64,000 bases of DNA from Taibaiella helva (GTDB taxonomy: Bacteria; Bacteroidota; Bacteroidia; Chitinophagales; Chitinophagaceae). Shown piece after piece: positions 8,564 to 17,942 of the stretch (positions are counted from its first letter, which is position 1; every line of letters begins with the position of its first letter). Location of the stretch: NCBI RefSeq assembly GCF_003545695.1, contig NZ_QUZZ01000014.1:1-64000 (forward strand), written 5' to 3'. The notes under the pieces were generated by a model, which saw only the letters and a list, made by a program, of their open reading frames with translations, did not search any database and was not told where the DNA came from. The position numbers and the translations under genes were made by a program.

Positions 8564-10072
8564 ATGAGCATCATCTCGCCAGCCATCAAAAGCTATATGA
8601 AATTGCGCCTGAGCGCAATTGACAATTTTGCGTTGAACCCGATCGATACGCAAAAGCAGGTATTCAACCACCTGGTGGGATCCGCTCAGTTCACCGAATA
8701 CGGCAAGCAATACGACTTTGAACATATCAATTCCATCCGGGAATTCAAGCAAAGAGTGCCTGTAAACGACTACGATTCGCTGAAACCTTATATCCAGAAA
8801 ATACTGGAAGGGCAGCAAAACGTCCTTTGGGCCGATCCCATCAACTGGTTTGCCAAAAGCAGCGGTACCACCAGCGACAAAAGCAAGTTTATCCCGGTGA
8901 GCAAGGACTCGCTCGATGATACGCATTTCAAATCGGGCAAAGATGTATTGTCGCTGTATCTGAGGCAGTTCCCGCAAAGCAGCATGATGAACGGGAAGTG
9001 CCTGACCATAGGCGGCAGCCACCAGGTCAACCAATTGAACGCCGACTCTTTCTACGGCGATCTTTCGGCCGTTATGCTGCAAAATATGCCTTTTATGGGC
9101 CAGGTGATGCGGGCGCCCGAGTTGTCGGTAGCGCTGATGGACGAGTGGGAGGCTAAGCTCGAGGCGATGATATATAGTGTTTTTCATGAAAACATCACCT
9201 TCATCGCCGGCGTGCCTACCTGGACCCTGGTCCTCATTAAGCGTATACTGGAGATCGCGGGCGAAAAAGACCTGCATAAGATATGGCCCAACCTGGAGCT
9301 GTACATTCACGGCGGCGTAAGCTTTACGCCTTACCGCAGCCAGTTTGCCGAGCTTATCCCTTCAGAAAATATGCGGTATATGGAAACCTATAATGCTTCT
9401 GAAGGTTTCTTTGCCGCCCAGGACAATATCAATGAGGAAGGCATGCTCCTGTTCCTCAACCATGGCATCTTTTTCGAGTTCATGCCCATGGAGGAGTATG
9501 GCAAAGATCACCCGGAGACCCTGGGCCTGCGGGAAGTAGAGACCGGTAAAAATTATGCGCTGGTCATCAGCACCAATGGTGGCCTGTGGCGCTACCTTGT
9601 AGGCGACACCGTGCAATTTACTTCTACCGAACCCTACCGGATCAGAGTGAGCGGCAGACTGAAACACTACATCAATGCTTTCGGGGAAGAAGTGATCGTC
9701 GACAACAGTGATCATGCCATAGCAGAAGCCAGCCGGATCACAGGCGCCGTGGTCAACGACTATACCGCAGCGCCTGTATATATGAGTGGCAGCGAAAACG
9801 GCGCACATGAATGGATCATCGAATTCGAATACCTGCCGGTACCACTTGAAACCTTTACTGCGGAAATGGACAAAGCGCTGCAGAAGATCAACAGCGACTA
9901 CGAAGCCAAGCGCCACAAGGATATCGCGCTGCGTATGCCTATCGTGCACCGGATGCCCAAGGGGGGCTTCAATACCTGGCTTAAAAGCAAGGGGAAGCTG
10001 GGCGGCCAGCATAAAGTGCCCCGCTTAAGCAACGAAAGAAAGCACCTGGAAGAAATATTGCATTTCCTGTAA
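8564..10072 (+). CDS. GH3 auxin-responsive-promoter family protein (acyl-adenylate-forming type)
   Basis: About 502 residues, normal for the GH3 family, ATP-dependent adenylating enzymes related to firefly luciferase; the bacterial substrates are not established. Visible markers are WFAKSSGTTSDKSKFIPVS near residue 90 (the Ser/Thr/Gly-rich nucleotide-binding loop), YNASEGFFAAQD near 280 and GLWRYLVGDTVQF near 345. An in-frame TTG at 8555 would add three residues, but it lies inside the -7 promoter box, so the ATG at 8564 is preferred. The gene diverges from the giant secreted protein to its left and stands alone, ending at a strong bidirectional hairpin. Likely cytoplasmic; no signal peptide. 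Confidence 0.9.
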   Translation: MSIISPAIKSYMKLRLSAIDNFALNPIDTQKQVFNHLVGSAQFTEYGKQYDFEHINSIREFKQRVPVNDYDSLKPYIQKILEGQQNVLWADPINWFAKSSGTTSDKSKFIPVSKDSLDDTHFKSGKDVLSLYLRQFPQSSMMNGKCLTIGGSHQVNQLNADSFYGDLSAVMLQNMPFMGQVMRAPELSVALMDEWEAKLEAMIYSVFHENITFIAGVPTWTLVLIKRILEIAGEKDLHKIWPNLELYIHGGVSFTPYRSQFAELIPSENMRYMETYNASEGFFAAQDNINEEGMLLFLNHGIFFEFMPMEEYGKDHPETLGLREVETGKNYALVISTNGGLWRYLVGDTVQFTSTEPYRIRVSGRLKHYINAFGEEVIVDNSDHAIAEASRITGAVVNDYTAAPVYMSGSENGAHEWIIEFEYLPVPLETFTAEMDKALQKINSDYEAKRHKDIALRMPIVHRMPKGGFNTWLKSKGKLGGQHKVPRLSNERKHLEEILHFL

Positions 10073-10076
10073 ATAC

Positions 10077-10108
10077 AAAGGGACCGCTTATAAAAACGGT
10101 CCCTTTTT
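10077..10108. terminator. Bidirectional terminator hairpin
   Basis: AAAGGGACCG (10077-10086) and CGGTCCCTTT (10097-10106) form a perfect stem with a 10-base loop, T-rich on both exits. It lies between the convergent stops at 10072 and 10123. Confidence 0.85.
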
Positions 10109-10122
10109 GTCGGGCTCAGGGT

Positions 10123-10908
10123 CTAACGTTGCACGCTTAGCTTTCCTTTAAATTTATGATCTCCTGCGCTGAGTTCGGCAAAATACATGCCGCTCTTTAA
10201 GGGGGCCAGGTCAAGATCGAAATGTTTCCCGGCTCCGGCAGCAGCTTTACCGTAGTCCCTGCGGATCACTTCCCTGCCTTGAATGTCCCTTATATACAGG
10301 GTTACCTGCCCCGGTTTGTCCAGATCCAGGGTGAAACTAACTTTGTCCTGTGCAGGGTTAGGGCTTAAGACTAGCGCAGCATACCCGTTGCCGGTTTCGA
10401 AGATGCCGGAGGTGGGTTGTTTCTTTAATGTAGCAGTAGCGCAGCTGCGGTTGTTGGCCGTGTCGGAATCATTCCAGGTAACGTTAAACGGGTTGCCATT
10501 TATGGTCAGACCCGCAGTATTGACATTGAGTGCCACAATGCAGATACTTGCTGTCTGATCCGAGCCGGTTGTGTTGTTGTTCTTAGCCTGTGCGATAATC
10601 GCGGCTGGTGTGGTGGCGCCGCTGGCCAGGTCGGCATTGTTGGTCAGCTGTCCTACCAATGTGGCGGCAGGATTCTGGCTCAGCGAATGCGAAAATACGA
10701 GGGTATCCCCGGCACGCAATACATCGGGGCCGTTGTTTTTAAGTGTAAAGCTCAGCTTTATCGTGTCGCCGAAATTATACACCTGGTTGGCTGTGGGACT
10801 TACCAGCTGCACCTGGAGATTGGTCTGGCGGATCTGCGCCTGGGTTGTTATGGCCAGCAAGAGACCACATACAAAAATACCTGCTGTTTGTAAAAATGTC
10901 TTTTTCAT
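10123..10908 (-). CDS. Secreted T9SS type A sorting-domain protein
   Basis: 261 residues. A signal peptide (MKKTFLQTAG ... ITTQAQ, cleavage near residue 24) is followed by a CARDB/Ig-like segment (VYNFGDTIKLSFTLKNNGPDVLRAGDTL), a linker, and a C-terminal type A sorting domain (LSPNPAQDKVSFTLDL ... LKSGMYFAELSAG ... GKLSVQR). The sorting domain predicts export by the type IX system. The body has no catalytic motif I recognise. It is monocistronic, facing away from the serine hydrolase to the right and sharing the terminator at 10077-10108 with the GH3 gene. Confidence 0.85.
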   Translation of the reverse strand: MKKTFLQTAGIFVCGLLLAITTQAQIRQTNLQVQLVSPTANQVYNFGDTIKLSFTLKNNGPDVLRAGDTLVFSHSLSQNPAATLVGQLTNNADLASGATTPAAIIAQAKNNNTTGSDQTASICIVALNVNTAGLTINGNPFNVTWNDSDTANNRSCATATLKKQPTSGIFETGNGYAALVLSPNPAQDKVSFTLDLDKPGQVTLYIRDIQGREVIRRDYGKAAAGAGKHFDLDLAPLKSGMYFAELSAGDHKFKGKLSVQR

Positions 10909-11138
10909 AACAATTAATAAGGATAAGTGAATAACAGGAGCTTAAGGTACAAAGGGGCGCTGTTAACGAATGTAAATTTGTGCTAATTAGTGTTTGTTTG
11001 CAGGTGTTGTGAAAAATGCATTCAAGGTATTCACAGCTATAAAGGATGACTTCTATGCTAAAATGTTTACAGCGCTTAAACTTTGTGGGGATTCCGGGGT
11101 CTAAGCGGTTCTGTCTCTCTAACCCGGCCAATGTTCGC

Positions 11139-12296
11139 ATGAGATTAACCATCGCCTCGCTATGCTGCTTGCTTTGCTGCTCCTCCTGCCATGTGGGGCG
11201 GTTTTTTATCTACAATTTTGCCGATATTAAGGACTATAAAAAGTTTCCGGCGCACACAGTCGCCCGTAATGGCGCCGCCTTTCGCTTCATCTCTTCGGCC
11301 AACATCAGGAACGATTCCGCCATCATCAGGCTACCCCGGGAGGTAACGGTTAAGGACAAGCAGTATACCTTTGAGCAATACCTGGAGCGTACCAAAACAG
11401 TTGCGTTCCTGGTCATTCGCAACGATAGCCTTTACTACGAAAAATATTTTGATCATTACGATCAGAGCAGTATCGTGCCCTCATTTTCGGCGGCCAAGTC
11501 CTTTGTATCCGCATTGGTCGGTATTGCTATCGGCGAAGGATATATTAAAAGTGTGGACCAGCCGATCACCGACTATTTCCCCGCGCTGGATAAAGAAAAA
11601 TTCGGAAAGATCACAATTGAGCACCTGCTGGACATGCAGTCGGGGCTGGCTTTCAATGAAAGCTATTTCAACCCTTTCGGCGATGTAGCCAAATACTATT
11701 ATGGTACCAACCTGAAAAAGTACGTTTCCCGCCTTAAGGTGAAGGAAGCACCCGGGCAGCATTTTGAATATACCAGCCTCAACACGCAGCTGCTGGGTAT
11801 GATCGTCAGCCAGGCCACAGGGAAAACGCTGGCAGCTTACCTGCAGGAAAAAATATGGCAGCCCCTGCATATGGAATCTGATGCCAGCTGGAGCATAGAC
11901 AGCAAAAAGGGCCAGACAGAAAAGGCGTTCTGCTGCCTGAATGCGATTGCCCGGGATTATGCCAAGTTCGGCCGGCTGTACCTGAATGGCGGCCGCTGGG
12001 ATGGCCGGCAGGTAGTGCCCGCCGAGTGGGTTAAGCGTTCCGTTACCTTCGATCGTCCGAAAAATAACGGTATTTATTCTTATCAATGGTGGCACAACAG
12101 GGGACCTGATGGACAGACACCCGATTTTATGGCAGTAGGCCTGTTGGGACAATATATTTATGTGCACCCGCAAAGCGGGATCATTATCGTTCGTCTGGGT
12201 AAGCAGGAAGGAAAGCATACCGACTGGAAAAGAATGTTTCTCGCCATAGCAGAAGTCCAGGACCAGTCACTGTCGGCATCGAACAAACAGCATTAA
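11139..12296 (+). CDS. Serine hydrolase, beta-lactamase class C / NylB-like, lipoprotein
   Basis: The chosen ATG (11139) puts a short hydrophobic leader with a lipobox (LLCCSSC) at the N-terminus; an upstream in-frame ATG at 11046 would bury it behind 31 unlikely residues. The SxxK catalytic motif is SAAK (Ser117, Lys120, counted from this start). A Tyr motif appears as FEYTSLNTQ and a QWWHNRGP segment lies near the end, as in 6-aminohexanoate-dimer hydrolase-like esterases. Predicted membrane-anchored esterase, amidase or peptidase; substrate unknown. It ends 30 bases before the RND pump gene in the same direction, so co-transcription is plausible. A TAAATTTG box lies at 10973-10980, far upstream. 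Confidence 0.85.
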   Translation: MRLTIASLCCLLCCSSCHVGRFFIYNFADIKDYKKFPAHTVARNGAAFRFISSANIRNDSAIIRLPREVTVKDKQYTFEQYLERTKTVAFLVIRNDSLYYEKYFDHYDQSSIVPSFSAAKSFVSALVGIAIGEGYIKSVDQPITDYFPALDKEKFGKITIEHLLDMQSGLAFNESYFNPFGDVAKYYYGTNLKKYVSRLKVKEAPGQHFEYTSLNTQLLGMIVSQATGKTLAAYLQEKIWQPLHMESDASWSIDSKKGQTEKAFCCLNAIARDYAKFGRLYLNGGRWDGRQVVPAEWVKRSVTFDRPKNNGIYSYQWWHNRGPDGQTPDFMAVGLLGQYIYVHPQSGIIIVRLGKQEGKHTDWKRMFLAIAEVQDQSLSASNKQH

Positions 12297-12326
12297 GCTT
12301 CCGTATCTACATCGCATATATAACTA

Positions 12327-15300
12327 ATGAGCTTACCATCCCTCGCGTTAAAAAGACCGGTTTTCGCAGTAGTAGCCAATATCTTTATCCTGATCTTCGG
12401 CTTTATTGCCTTTAAATTCCTGGGGGTACGGGACTACCCTTCCATCGATCCGCCAATCATCAATGTGCGGACCAGCTACGCCGGCGCCAACCCTGATATT
12501 ATCGAATCGCAGATCACGGAGCCGCTGGAGAAATCGATCAACGGTATCGCCGGTATCAGCAATATCTCTTCGTCGAGCAGCCAGGGTACCAGCAATATCA
12601 CCGTCGAGTTCGACCTGGGCGAAGACCTGGAAGCGGCAGCCAACGACGTGCGTGACAAGGTATCGCAGGCGCTGCGCAACCTGCCCCAGGATATCGACGC
12701 TCCGCCGGTAGTATCCAAAGCCGACGCCAATTCCCAGCCCATTCTTTCTATGACCGTGCAGAGCAATACGCGCAATCAGCTTCAGCTGAGCGACTATGCC
12801 GAAAATGTATTGCAGGAAAGGTTGCAGACCATACCCGGCGTCAGCAGCATCCAGATATGGGGGCAGAAGCGTTACGCCATGCGCTTGTGGTTCGACCCGA
12901 TGAAAATGGCCGCCTACGGCATTACCTTCAGCGATGTGCAGGCTGCGCTCGACCGCCAGAATATTGAGCTGCCTTCGGGAAAGGTAGCCGGCTACCAGAC
13001 CGAGCTATCCGTAAGGACCCTGGGCCGCCTGCAGACCGAAGATGACTTTGAAGGCCTTATCGTTAAGAACGTGAACGGCAGCGACATTCATATCCGCGAG
13101 ATCGGCGAAGCCGTGCTGGGTCCCGAGAACGAAGAGACCCAGCTTAAAGAAAGCGGGGTGCCCATGGTTGCCCTTGCCGTAATTCCCCAGCCGGGGTCCA
13201 ACTATGTAGCCATCGCCGAAGAATTCTATAAACGTTTCGACCAGATCAAAAAGGATATTCCTTCTGATATCAAGCTCAATATCGCGCTGGACAATACCGT
13301 TACCATAAAAAAGTCCATCAGCGAGGTGGAAGAAACGATCTTTATCGCCTTTGCCCTGGTGGTGATCATCATCTACCTCTTCTTCCGCGATATCCTTATT
13401 TCCATACGGCCGCTGATCGATATACCGGTAAGCCTTATCGGCGCCTTCTTCATCATGTACATCATGGGCTTTACCATCAATATCCTTACCCTGCTGGCTA
13501 TAGTGCTGGCCACCGGCCTGGTGGTGGACGATGGTATCGTGGTGGCGGAGAATATCTACAAAAAGATGGAAGCCGGCATGGACAAGCACCGGGCAGCCCG
13601 CGAAGGAAGCGAGGAGATCTACTTTGCCGTTATCGCCACATCCATTACCCTGGCCATCATCTTCCTGCCGATCGTCTTCCTGCAAGGCTTTACAGGAAGA
13701 CTTTTCCGGGAGTTTGGTATCGTGGTGGCCGGCGCGGTTATTATCTCCTGCTTTGTATCGCTCACCCTTACGCCTGTGCTCAATGTTTATCTTTCCCGGA
13801 AGGATACGACGAAGAAATCGAAGTTCTATACGAAGACCGAGCCTTTTTTCGCCGGCCTGGAAAACCGCTACCGGCGCGCCCTGGAATGGATCATGGGACA
13901 TCGCTGGATCGCGACCGCAGGTATTGTGGCCTGCCTGGCAGCGATCTATTTCTTCGGTTCGGGCCTGAAGAGCGAGCTGGCGCCGCTGGAAGACCGTTCC
14001 CGTTTTCGCCTGGCCCTTACTGCGCCTGAAGGCACCTCTTATGATGCCATGGACAAATATGTGGACCAGGTAGGCCAGTATGTTATCGATTCCGTACCGG
14101 AAAAGGAGATCGTGCTTACGACCACTGCGCCGGGCTTCAGCGGCGCTGGCGCTGTCAATTCGGCCAATGGCAATATCCGCCTGTCTCCCCCCGAAGAACG
14201 TACCCGTTCACAGGACGATATCGTGCAGGCCCTGAACAAAGGATTTAAAAAATTCAACTTCGGTCAGACCTATGCCATACAGGAACAGACCATCGCCGTG
14301 CAGCGTGGCGGCGGCAGCCGTTTGCCCGTAGCCTTTGTTCTGGAGAACATTAATTTTGATAAGCTGAGTACGGCGTTGCCGCAGTTCATGGACGAGGCCA
14401 ACAAGAGCAAAGTGTTCCAGAACGTGGACGTGGATCTTAAAGTGAACAAGCCGGAGCTGAGGGTTACTGTAGACAGGGCCAAGGCTTCGCAGCTGGGCAT
14501 ATCGGTTGCCGATGTATCGCAGGCCCTGCAAATGGCGCTCAGTAACGGACGCCTGGGTTATTTTACCATGAACGGTAAGCAATACCAGGTCATAGGCCAG
14601 GTAACCCGCGCCAACCGCGACGAACCGGTCAACCTGAAATATTATTATGTAAGAACGCCGAGCGGCGCCATGATCTCGCTCGACAATGTGATCCATGCCG
14701 AAGAAAGCATCAGCCCATCGCAGATCTACCACTATAACCGTTATAAATCGGCGACCATATCGGCCAACCCGGCTACCGGCTATACGCTTGGCGATGGTAT
14801 TGCCGAGATGCAGCGGATCTACAGCAGCCTGCAGCAGAAAAAAGTGATCGACGAATCGTTTACCTCGGCCCTTGCCGGATCGTCCAAAGACTACGCGGAA
14901 AGCTCTTCCAATACTTTGTTCGCCTTCCTGCTGGCCCTGGTGCTGATCTACCTGGTGCTGGCCGCACAGTTTGAAAGCTTCATCGACCCCATTATCATTA
15001 TGCTTACCGTACCCCTGGCTATTGCCGGAGCGGTACTGTCGCTATGGCTCTTCGGACAAACGCTGAACATCTTTTCCCAGATCGGTATGATCATGCTCAT
15101 CGGCCTGGTGACCAAGAATGGTATCCTTATCGTGGAATATGCCAACCATATCCGGGATACCGGCGCCTCCAAACGGGAGGCTGTGGTGAATGCCGCTAAG
15201 ATGAGGCTGCGGCCGATCCTGATGACCAGCCTTGCCATGGCAGGCGGCGCGCTGCCCCTGGCCTTGTCGCTGGGCGCAGCCAGTACCAGCCGTATCCCGC

Positions 15301-15431
15301 TGGGTATCGTTATTGTAGGAGGGGTAATGTTCTCCCTGTTGCTGTCGCTTTTTGTTGTGCCCGTGATGTATACCTTCCTGAGCCGTAGAAAAGTAAAGCA
15401 GGTATCGGCCATACAAAAGCTGGATGAATGA
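12327..15431 (+). CDS. RND efflux transporter, inner-membrane permease (AcrB/MdtB-like, HAE1 type)
   Basis: 1034 residues, the expected size for a proton-driven RND pump. The N-terminal helix (RPVFAVVANIFILIFGFIAF) is followed by periplasmic porter domains, the TM4 proton-relay pair in GLVVDDGIVVAENI (Asp401, Asp402) and the partner Lys930 in GLVTKNGILIVEYANH. These match AcrB Asp407/Asp408/Lys940, so the pump should be active. The stop overlaps the next gene's ATG (ATGA at 15428), showing coupling to the TolC-type channel. The usual periplasmic adaptor gene is not next to it; the upstream neighbour is a serine hydrolase. Confidence 0.95.
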   Translation: MSLPSLALKRPVFAVVANIFILIFGFIAFKFLGVRDYPSIDPPIINVRTSYAGANPDIIESQITEPLEKSINGIAGISNISSSSSQGTSNITVEFDLGEDLEAAANDVRDKVSQALRNLPQDIDAPPVVSKADANSQPILSMTVQSNTRNQLQLSDYAENVLQERLQTIPGVSSIQIWGQKRYAMRLWFDPMKMAAYGITFSDVQAALDRQNIELPSGKVAGYQTELSVRTLGRLQTEDDFEGLIVKNVNGSDIHIREIGEAVLGPENEETQLKESGVPMVALAVIPQPGSNYVAIAEEFYKRFDQIKKDIPSDIKLNIALDNTVTIKKSISEVEETIFIAFALVVIIIYLFFRDILISIRPLIDIPVSLIGAFFIMYIMGFTINILTLLAIVLATGLVVDDGIVVAENIYKKMEAGMDKHRAAREGSEEIYFAVIATSITLAIIFLPIVFLQGFTGRLFREFGIVVAGAVIISCFVSLTLTPVLNVYLSRKDTTKKSKFYTKTEPFFAGLENRYRRALEWIMGHRWIATAGIVACLAAIYFFGSGLKSELAPLEDRSRFRLALTAPEGTSYDAMDKYVDQVGQYVIDSVPEKEIVLTTTAPGFSGAGAVNSANGNIRLSPPEERTRSQDDIVQALNKGFKKFNFGQTYAIQEQTIAVQRGGGSRLPVAFVLENINFDKLSTALPQFMDEANKSKVFQNVDVDLKVNKPELRVTVDRAKASQLGISVADVSQALQMALSNGRLGYFTMNGKQYQVIGQVTRANRDEPVNLKYYYVRTPSGAMISLDNVIHAEESISPSQIYHYNRYKSATISANPATGYTLGDGIAEMQRIYSSLQQKKVIDESFTSALAGSSKDYAESSSNTLFAFLLALVLIYLVLAAQFESFIDPIIIMLTVPLAIAGAVLSLWLFGQTLNIFSQIGMIMLIGLVTKNGILIVEYANHIRDTGASKREAVVNAAKMRLRPILMTSLAMAGGALPLALSLGAASTSRIPLGIVIVGGVMFSLLLSLFVVPVMYTFLSRRKVKQVSAIQKLDE

Positions 15432-16792
15432 TTCCCGATAAAAAAAGAAATTTACAAGCAAGAATGATCCGGAAGATAAAATACGCCCTGTGGCCTGCCT
15501 TATTGCTGATGACACTGTCGCTGCCGGTCGCTGCGCAGGATACGCTGCAGGATTCTATGCTGACCCTGAACGATGCGATTGCCGCAGCGCTGGATCAAAA
15601 TTTCGACATCCAGATCGTGAAGGTGCAGCTGGACCAGGCAAAAACCAACAACACGATCGGCAATGCCGGTATGCTGCCCGTGCTGAATGCTACCGGCGGC
15701 CTGAACGGCAATATTACCGATGCCCACGTAGAGCTGGCCACCGGCGATGTGCAGAACCGGAAGGGCGCCCGCTCACAAACCCTGAGCGGCGCTGTGCAGC
15801 TGGACTGGATACTGTTCGACGGTTTACGCATGTTTACCAACAAGCGCCGGCTGGAAGAGCTGCAGTCTATAGGGAATACCAATCTGAAGCAGCAGATACA
15901 GAGCACGGTTTCGCAGGTGGTGATCAGCTATGCCGAGGTGGTGCGCCAGAAGCAGCAATTGGTGGCCATCGATACCGCCATGGCCCTGGCCAGGGTACGT
16001 ATGGACCTGGCGAAGAAAAAATTTGAAGTGGGTACTTCGGCCAAGACCGATTACCTGCAGGCGCAGGTGGACTATAATGCCAGCAAGTCGGCGTTTCTCA
16101 CACAGTCGGCCTTGCTGCGCCAGGCTAAGGATAGCCTGATGGTCCTGCTGGGGCGCGACCAGTTCATGAACTATGATGTCCAGGACAGCCTGCATTTGAA
16201 TAAGGATTTGGTTTACCAGGATAAGGACCGTTGGATGGACCGTAACTTTTCGGTACAGCTCGCCCGGCAGCAAAAGCGCTTGTCGGAGTATGATCTGAAG
16301 CTGGCCAACGGGGCCCAGCTGCCGGTGCTCGACCTTTCGGCGGCCTACAACTACAACCGTACGCAAAATGGCGCAGGCGTTACCTTGTTCAACCGGACCT
16401 ATGGTCCGCAGGGCGGGCTGAACCTGACTTTGCCGTTGTTCAACGGCTTCAACCTGCAGCGCCAGAAAAAAGTAGCCCGGCAGGAAGTGTTCCGGCAGGA
16501 CCTGATGGTACAGCGCCTGCAGACCAGCCTGGCCGCCCGTTACCGTACCGCCTGGCGCAGCTACGACAATGCATTGAAAAGCCTTGACCTGGAAAAAGAG
16601 AACATCCGTTATGCGGAAGAAAATGTCATGATCCAGCAGGCCCGCTTCCGTGTGGGCGTTGCCAATACCCTGGAGCTGAGGGAAGCGGAGAGCAGCTATG
16701 TGGCGGCACTGGCGCGCCTGGTCGATGCTGCCTATACGGTAAAAGTTACGGAGACGCGCCTGCTTGAGCTGGAGAACAACCTGGTTAAATAG
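15428..16792 (+). CDS. TolC-family outer-membrane efflux channel
   Basis: 454 residues with a signal peptide (ALWPALLLMTLSLPVAAQ) and long helical repeats rich in Gln/Ala/Lys, typical of the TolC/OEP fold (LTLNDAIAAALDQNFDIQIVK at the start; NTLELREAESSYVAALARLVDA near the end). It works as the exit duct for the RND pump just upstream. The ATG at 15428 overlaps the pump's stop by four bases; a second ATG at 15464 would start directly at the signal peptide and cannot be excluded. A strong terminator follows. Confidence 0.93.
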   Translation: MIPDKKRNLQARMIRKIKYALWPALLLMTLSLPVAAQDTLQDSMLTLNDAIAAALDQNFDIQIVKVQLDQAKTNNTIGNAGMLPVLNATGGLNGNITDAHVELATGDVQNRKGARSQTLSGAVQLDWILFDGLRMFTNKRRLEELQSIGNTNLKQQIQSTVSQVVISYAEVVRQKQQLVAIDTAMALARVRMDLAKKKFEVGTSAKTDYLQAQVDYNASKSAFLTQSALLRQAKDSLMVLLGRDQFMNYDVQDSLHLNKDLVYQDKDRWMDRNFSVQLARQQKRLSEYDLKLANGAQLPVLDLSAAYNYNRTQNGAGVTLFNRTYGPQGGLNLTLPLFNGFNLQRQKKVARQEVFRQDLMVQRLQTSLAARYRTAWRSYDNALKSLDLEKENIRYAEENVMIQQARFRVGVANTLELREAESSYVAALARLVDAAYTVKVTETRLLELENNLVK

Positions 16793-16814
16793 CAGGTAGC
16801 GATATTGCCTGCAC

Positions 16815-16850
16815 AAAGAAAGCGCGCAGCAAAGACTGCGCGCTTTCTTT
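16815..16850. terminator. Strong bidirectional terminator hairpin
   Basis: AAAGAAAGCGCGCAG (16815-16829) pairs perfectly with CTGCGCGCTTTCTTT (16836-16850) around a 6-base loop. It separates the convergent efflux operon and the gene ending at 16867. Confidence 0.9.
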
Positions 16851-16866
16851 TGTATCAAAGAGCAGG

Positions 16867-17397
16867 TTAGTCTTTGTCTTCTTCTTCGGCCGGCTCCAGC
16901 TCGAAGCCGTGCAGCTTGCCATAGGCTTCCTGTGCAGCATTCACTTTCTTCAAAGCATCGGCTTCCAGGTCGGCTTGGTCGGTCAGCTTTTTTATGGCGG
17001 CATCGATCTCTTCCTGGGTCGAATTGTTGTCCAGTTTTTCTATAGGCATAAAAGCCGTTTCGATCATGGACTTTTCAAAAGCCAGGAAATTGAGCACGGC
17101 AGCTTTCAGGTTGTCGCCGCCTTTGCCCACTGCCGCTTCTCTCTTTACTTCGGCGATTTTTTTGTTGGTGAATGCCGCGACCTTCTGGCGGGGCTCCGAC
17201 AATTGCCCGTAATTTTTATCGCTGCTCATGATCTGCTGAAACCGGGCACCCCATTCCATGCCCAGGTTGTACAGGGAATCGGTAATCGATGCCAGCTTGT
17301 CATTATACTCGAGCGGCGTCGTTTTTTTCTGCGCGGAAACAGCCGTGCTCAGCAGGCAGCAGAACAGTAAAGTGCAAAAGGATAATTTTTGTCGCAT
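16867..17397 (-). CDS. Secreted protein, possibly LIC11966-like surface protein
   Basis: 176 residues when started at the ATG at 17397, which gives a clean signal peptide (MRQKLSFCTLLFCCLLSTAVSAQ); the frame is open further upstream but that part is low-quality Arg/Cys-rich sequence. The mature part is helical and charged (YNDKLASITDSLYNLGMEW, then AAIKKLTDQADLEADALKKVNAAQEAYGKLHGFELEP) with an acidic tail. It resembles LIC11966-type surface proteins in layout, but I am not certain. A TATATTTG box (minus strand, 17487-17494) could be its promoter. Confidence 0.75.
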   Translation of the reverse strand: MRQKLSFCTLLFCCLLSTAVSAQKKTTPLEYNDKLASITDSLYNLGMEWGARFQQIMSSDKNYGQLSEPRQKVAAFTNKKIAEVKREAAVGKGGDNLKAAVLNFLAFEKSMIETAFMPIEKLDNNSTQEEIDAAIKKLTDQADLEADALKKVNAAQEAYGKLHGFELEPAEEEDKD

Positions 17398-17486
17398 AAG
17401 CTTAGTTTGGAGGAATATGATTTTTTCTCTTCTACAGGAACAATGCCGGCCGCTGTTTGTTGACCTTTTCATTGCCGATACCGGCA

Positions 17487-17494
17487 CAAATATA
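17487..17494 (-). promoter_or_regulatory. -7 box upstream of the secreted protein gene
   Basis: Minus-strand TATATTTG matches TAnnTTTG, with a TTG 22 bases further upstream. It is about 90 bases before the ATG at 17397. Confidence 0.4.
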
Positions 17495-17547
17495 TTCATC
17501 CACAACAGTATTCCCGCAATTTGTTCCACATACTTAAGAAAATAACA

Positions 17548-17574
17548 AAGGAGCTGCCGGCTTGGCAACTCCTT
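17548..17574 (-). terminator. Terminator of the small lipoprotein gene
   Basis: AAGGAGCTGCC (17548-17558) and GGCAACTCCTT (17564-17574) form a stem with one mismatch just beyond the stop at 17601; the minus-strand exit is T-rich. Confidence 0.6.
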
Positions 17575-17600
17575 GATTTTCCTATCAAGAAAGAAAATCC

Positions 17601-17825
17601 TTAATTCAGGCTGCAGCTTACGCCGGTAAAAGCGCTGTACTGGCCGCTGTTGCCTTCGCAGGCTGCTTTGGCATCCTTTTTGGACATCTTCTTCAGGTCG
17701 ACCGTGGCACTTTGCTGCTGCCCGCCTACAGTCCAGGTACAAGTACATTTGTAGTCCTTTTTGCAGGAGGGAAAGAACATCATTCCGGCCAGGCCAAGGA
17801 TAGCAATTGTAGCAATTCTTTTCAT
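17601..17825 (-). CDS. Small lipoprotein, four-Cys mature part
   Basis: 74 residues. A lipoprotein signal peptide ends in MMFFPSC (lipobox), followed by KKDYKCTCTWTVGG, then a Lys-rich helix (KKMSKKDAKAACEG) and SCSLN. The four further Cys could form two disulfides outside the inner membrane. Similar small lipoproteins are common in this phylum, function unknown. A -7 box TAGATTTG lies on the minus strand at 17843-17850, 18 bases before the ATG. Confidence 0.75.
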   Translation of the reverse strand: MKRIATIAILGLAGMMFFPSCKKDYKCTCTWTVGGQQQSATVDLKKMSKKDAKAACEGNSGQYSAFTGVSCSLN

Positions 17826-17842
17826 CTTTGAGTGGTTTTCTG

Positions 17843-17850
17843 CAAATCTA
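17843..17850 (-). promoter_or_regulatory. -7 box of the small lipoprotein gene
   Basis: Minus-strand TAGATTTG, an exact TAnnTTTG match 18 bases upstream of the ATG at 17825. No clear -33 TTG at the usual spacing. Confidence 0.45.
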
Positions 17851-17942
17851 AAATACTGCTTACCAGTGCACTGGCCGGATTTGCAGTATAGCTGTCCTGA
17901 TTTGTGAAAACCGGGGAAGAATTTGTGCAGTGACCTATGGCC

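Noticed and set aside
13005-13901. 298-codon minus-strand frame within the RND pump
   Set aside because: Antisense to a pump with all catalytic residues; translation is His/Gly/Asp-rich and non-protein-like.
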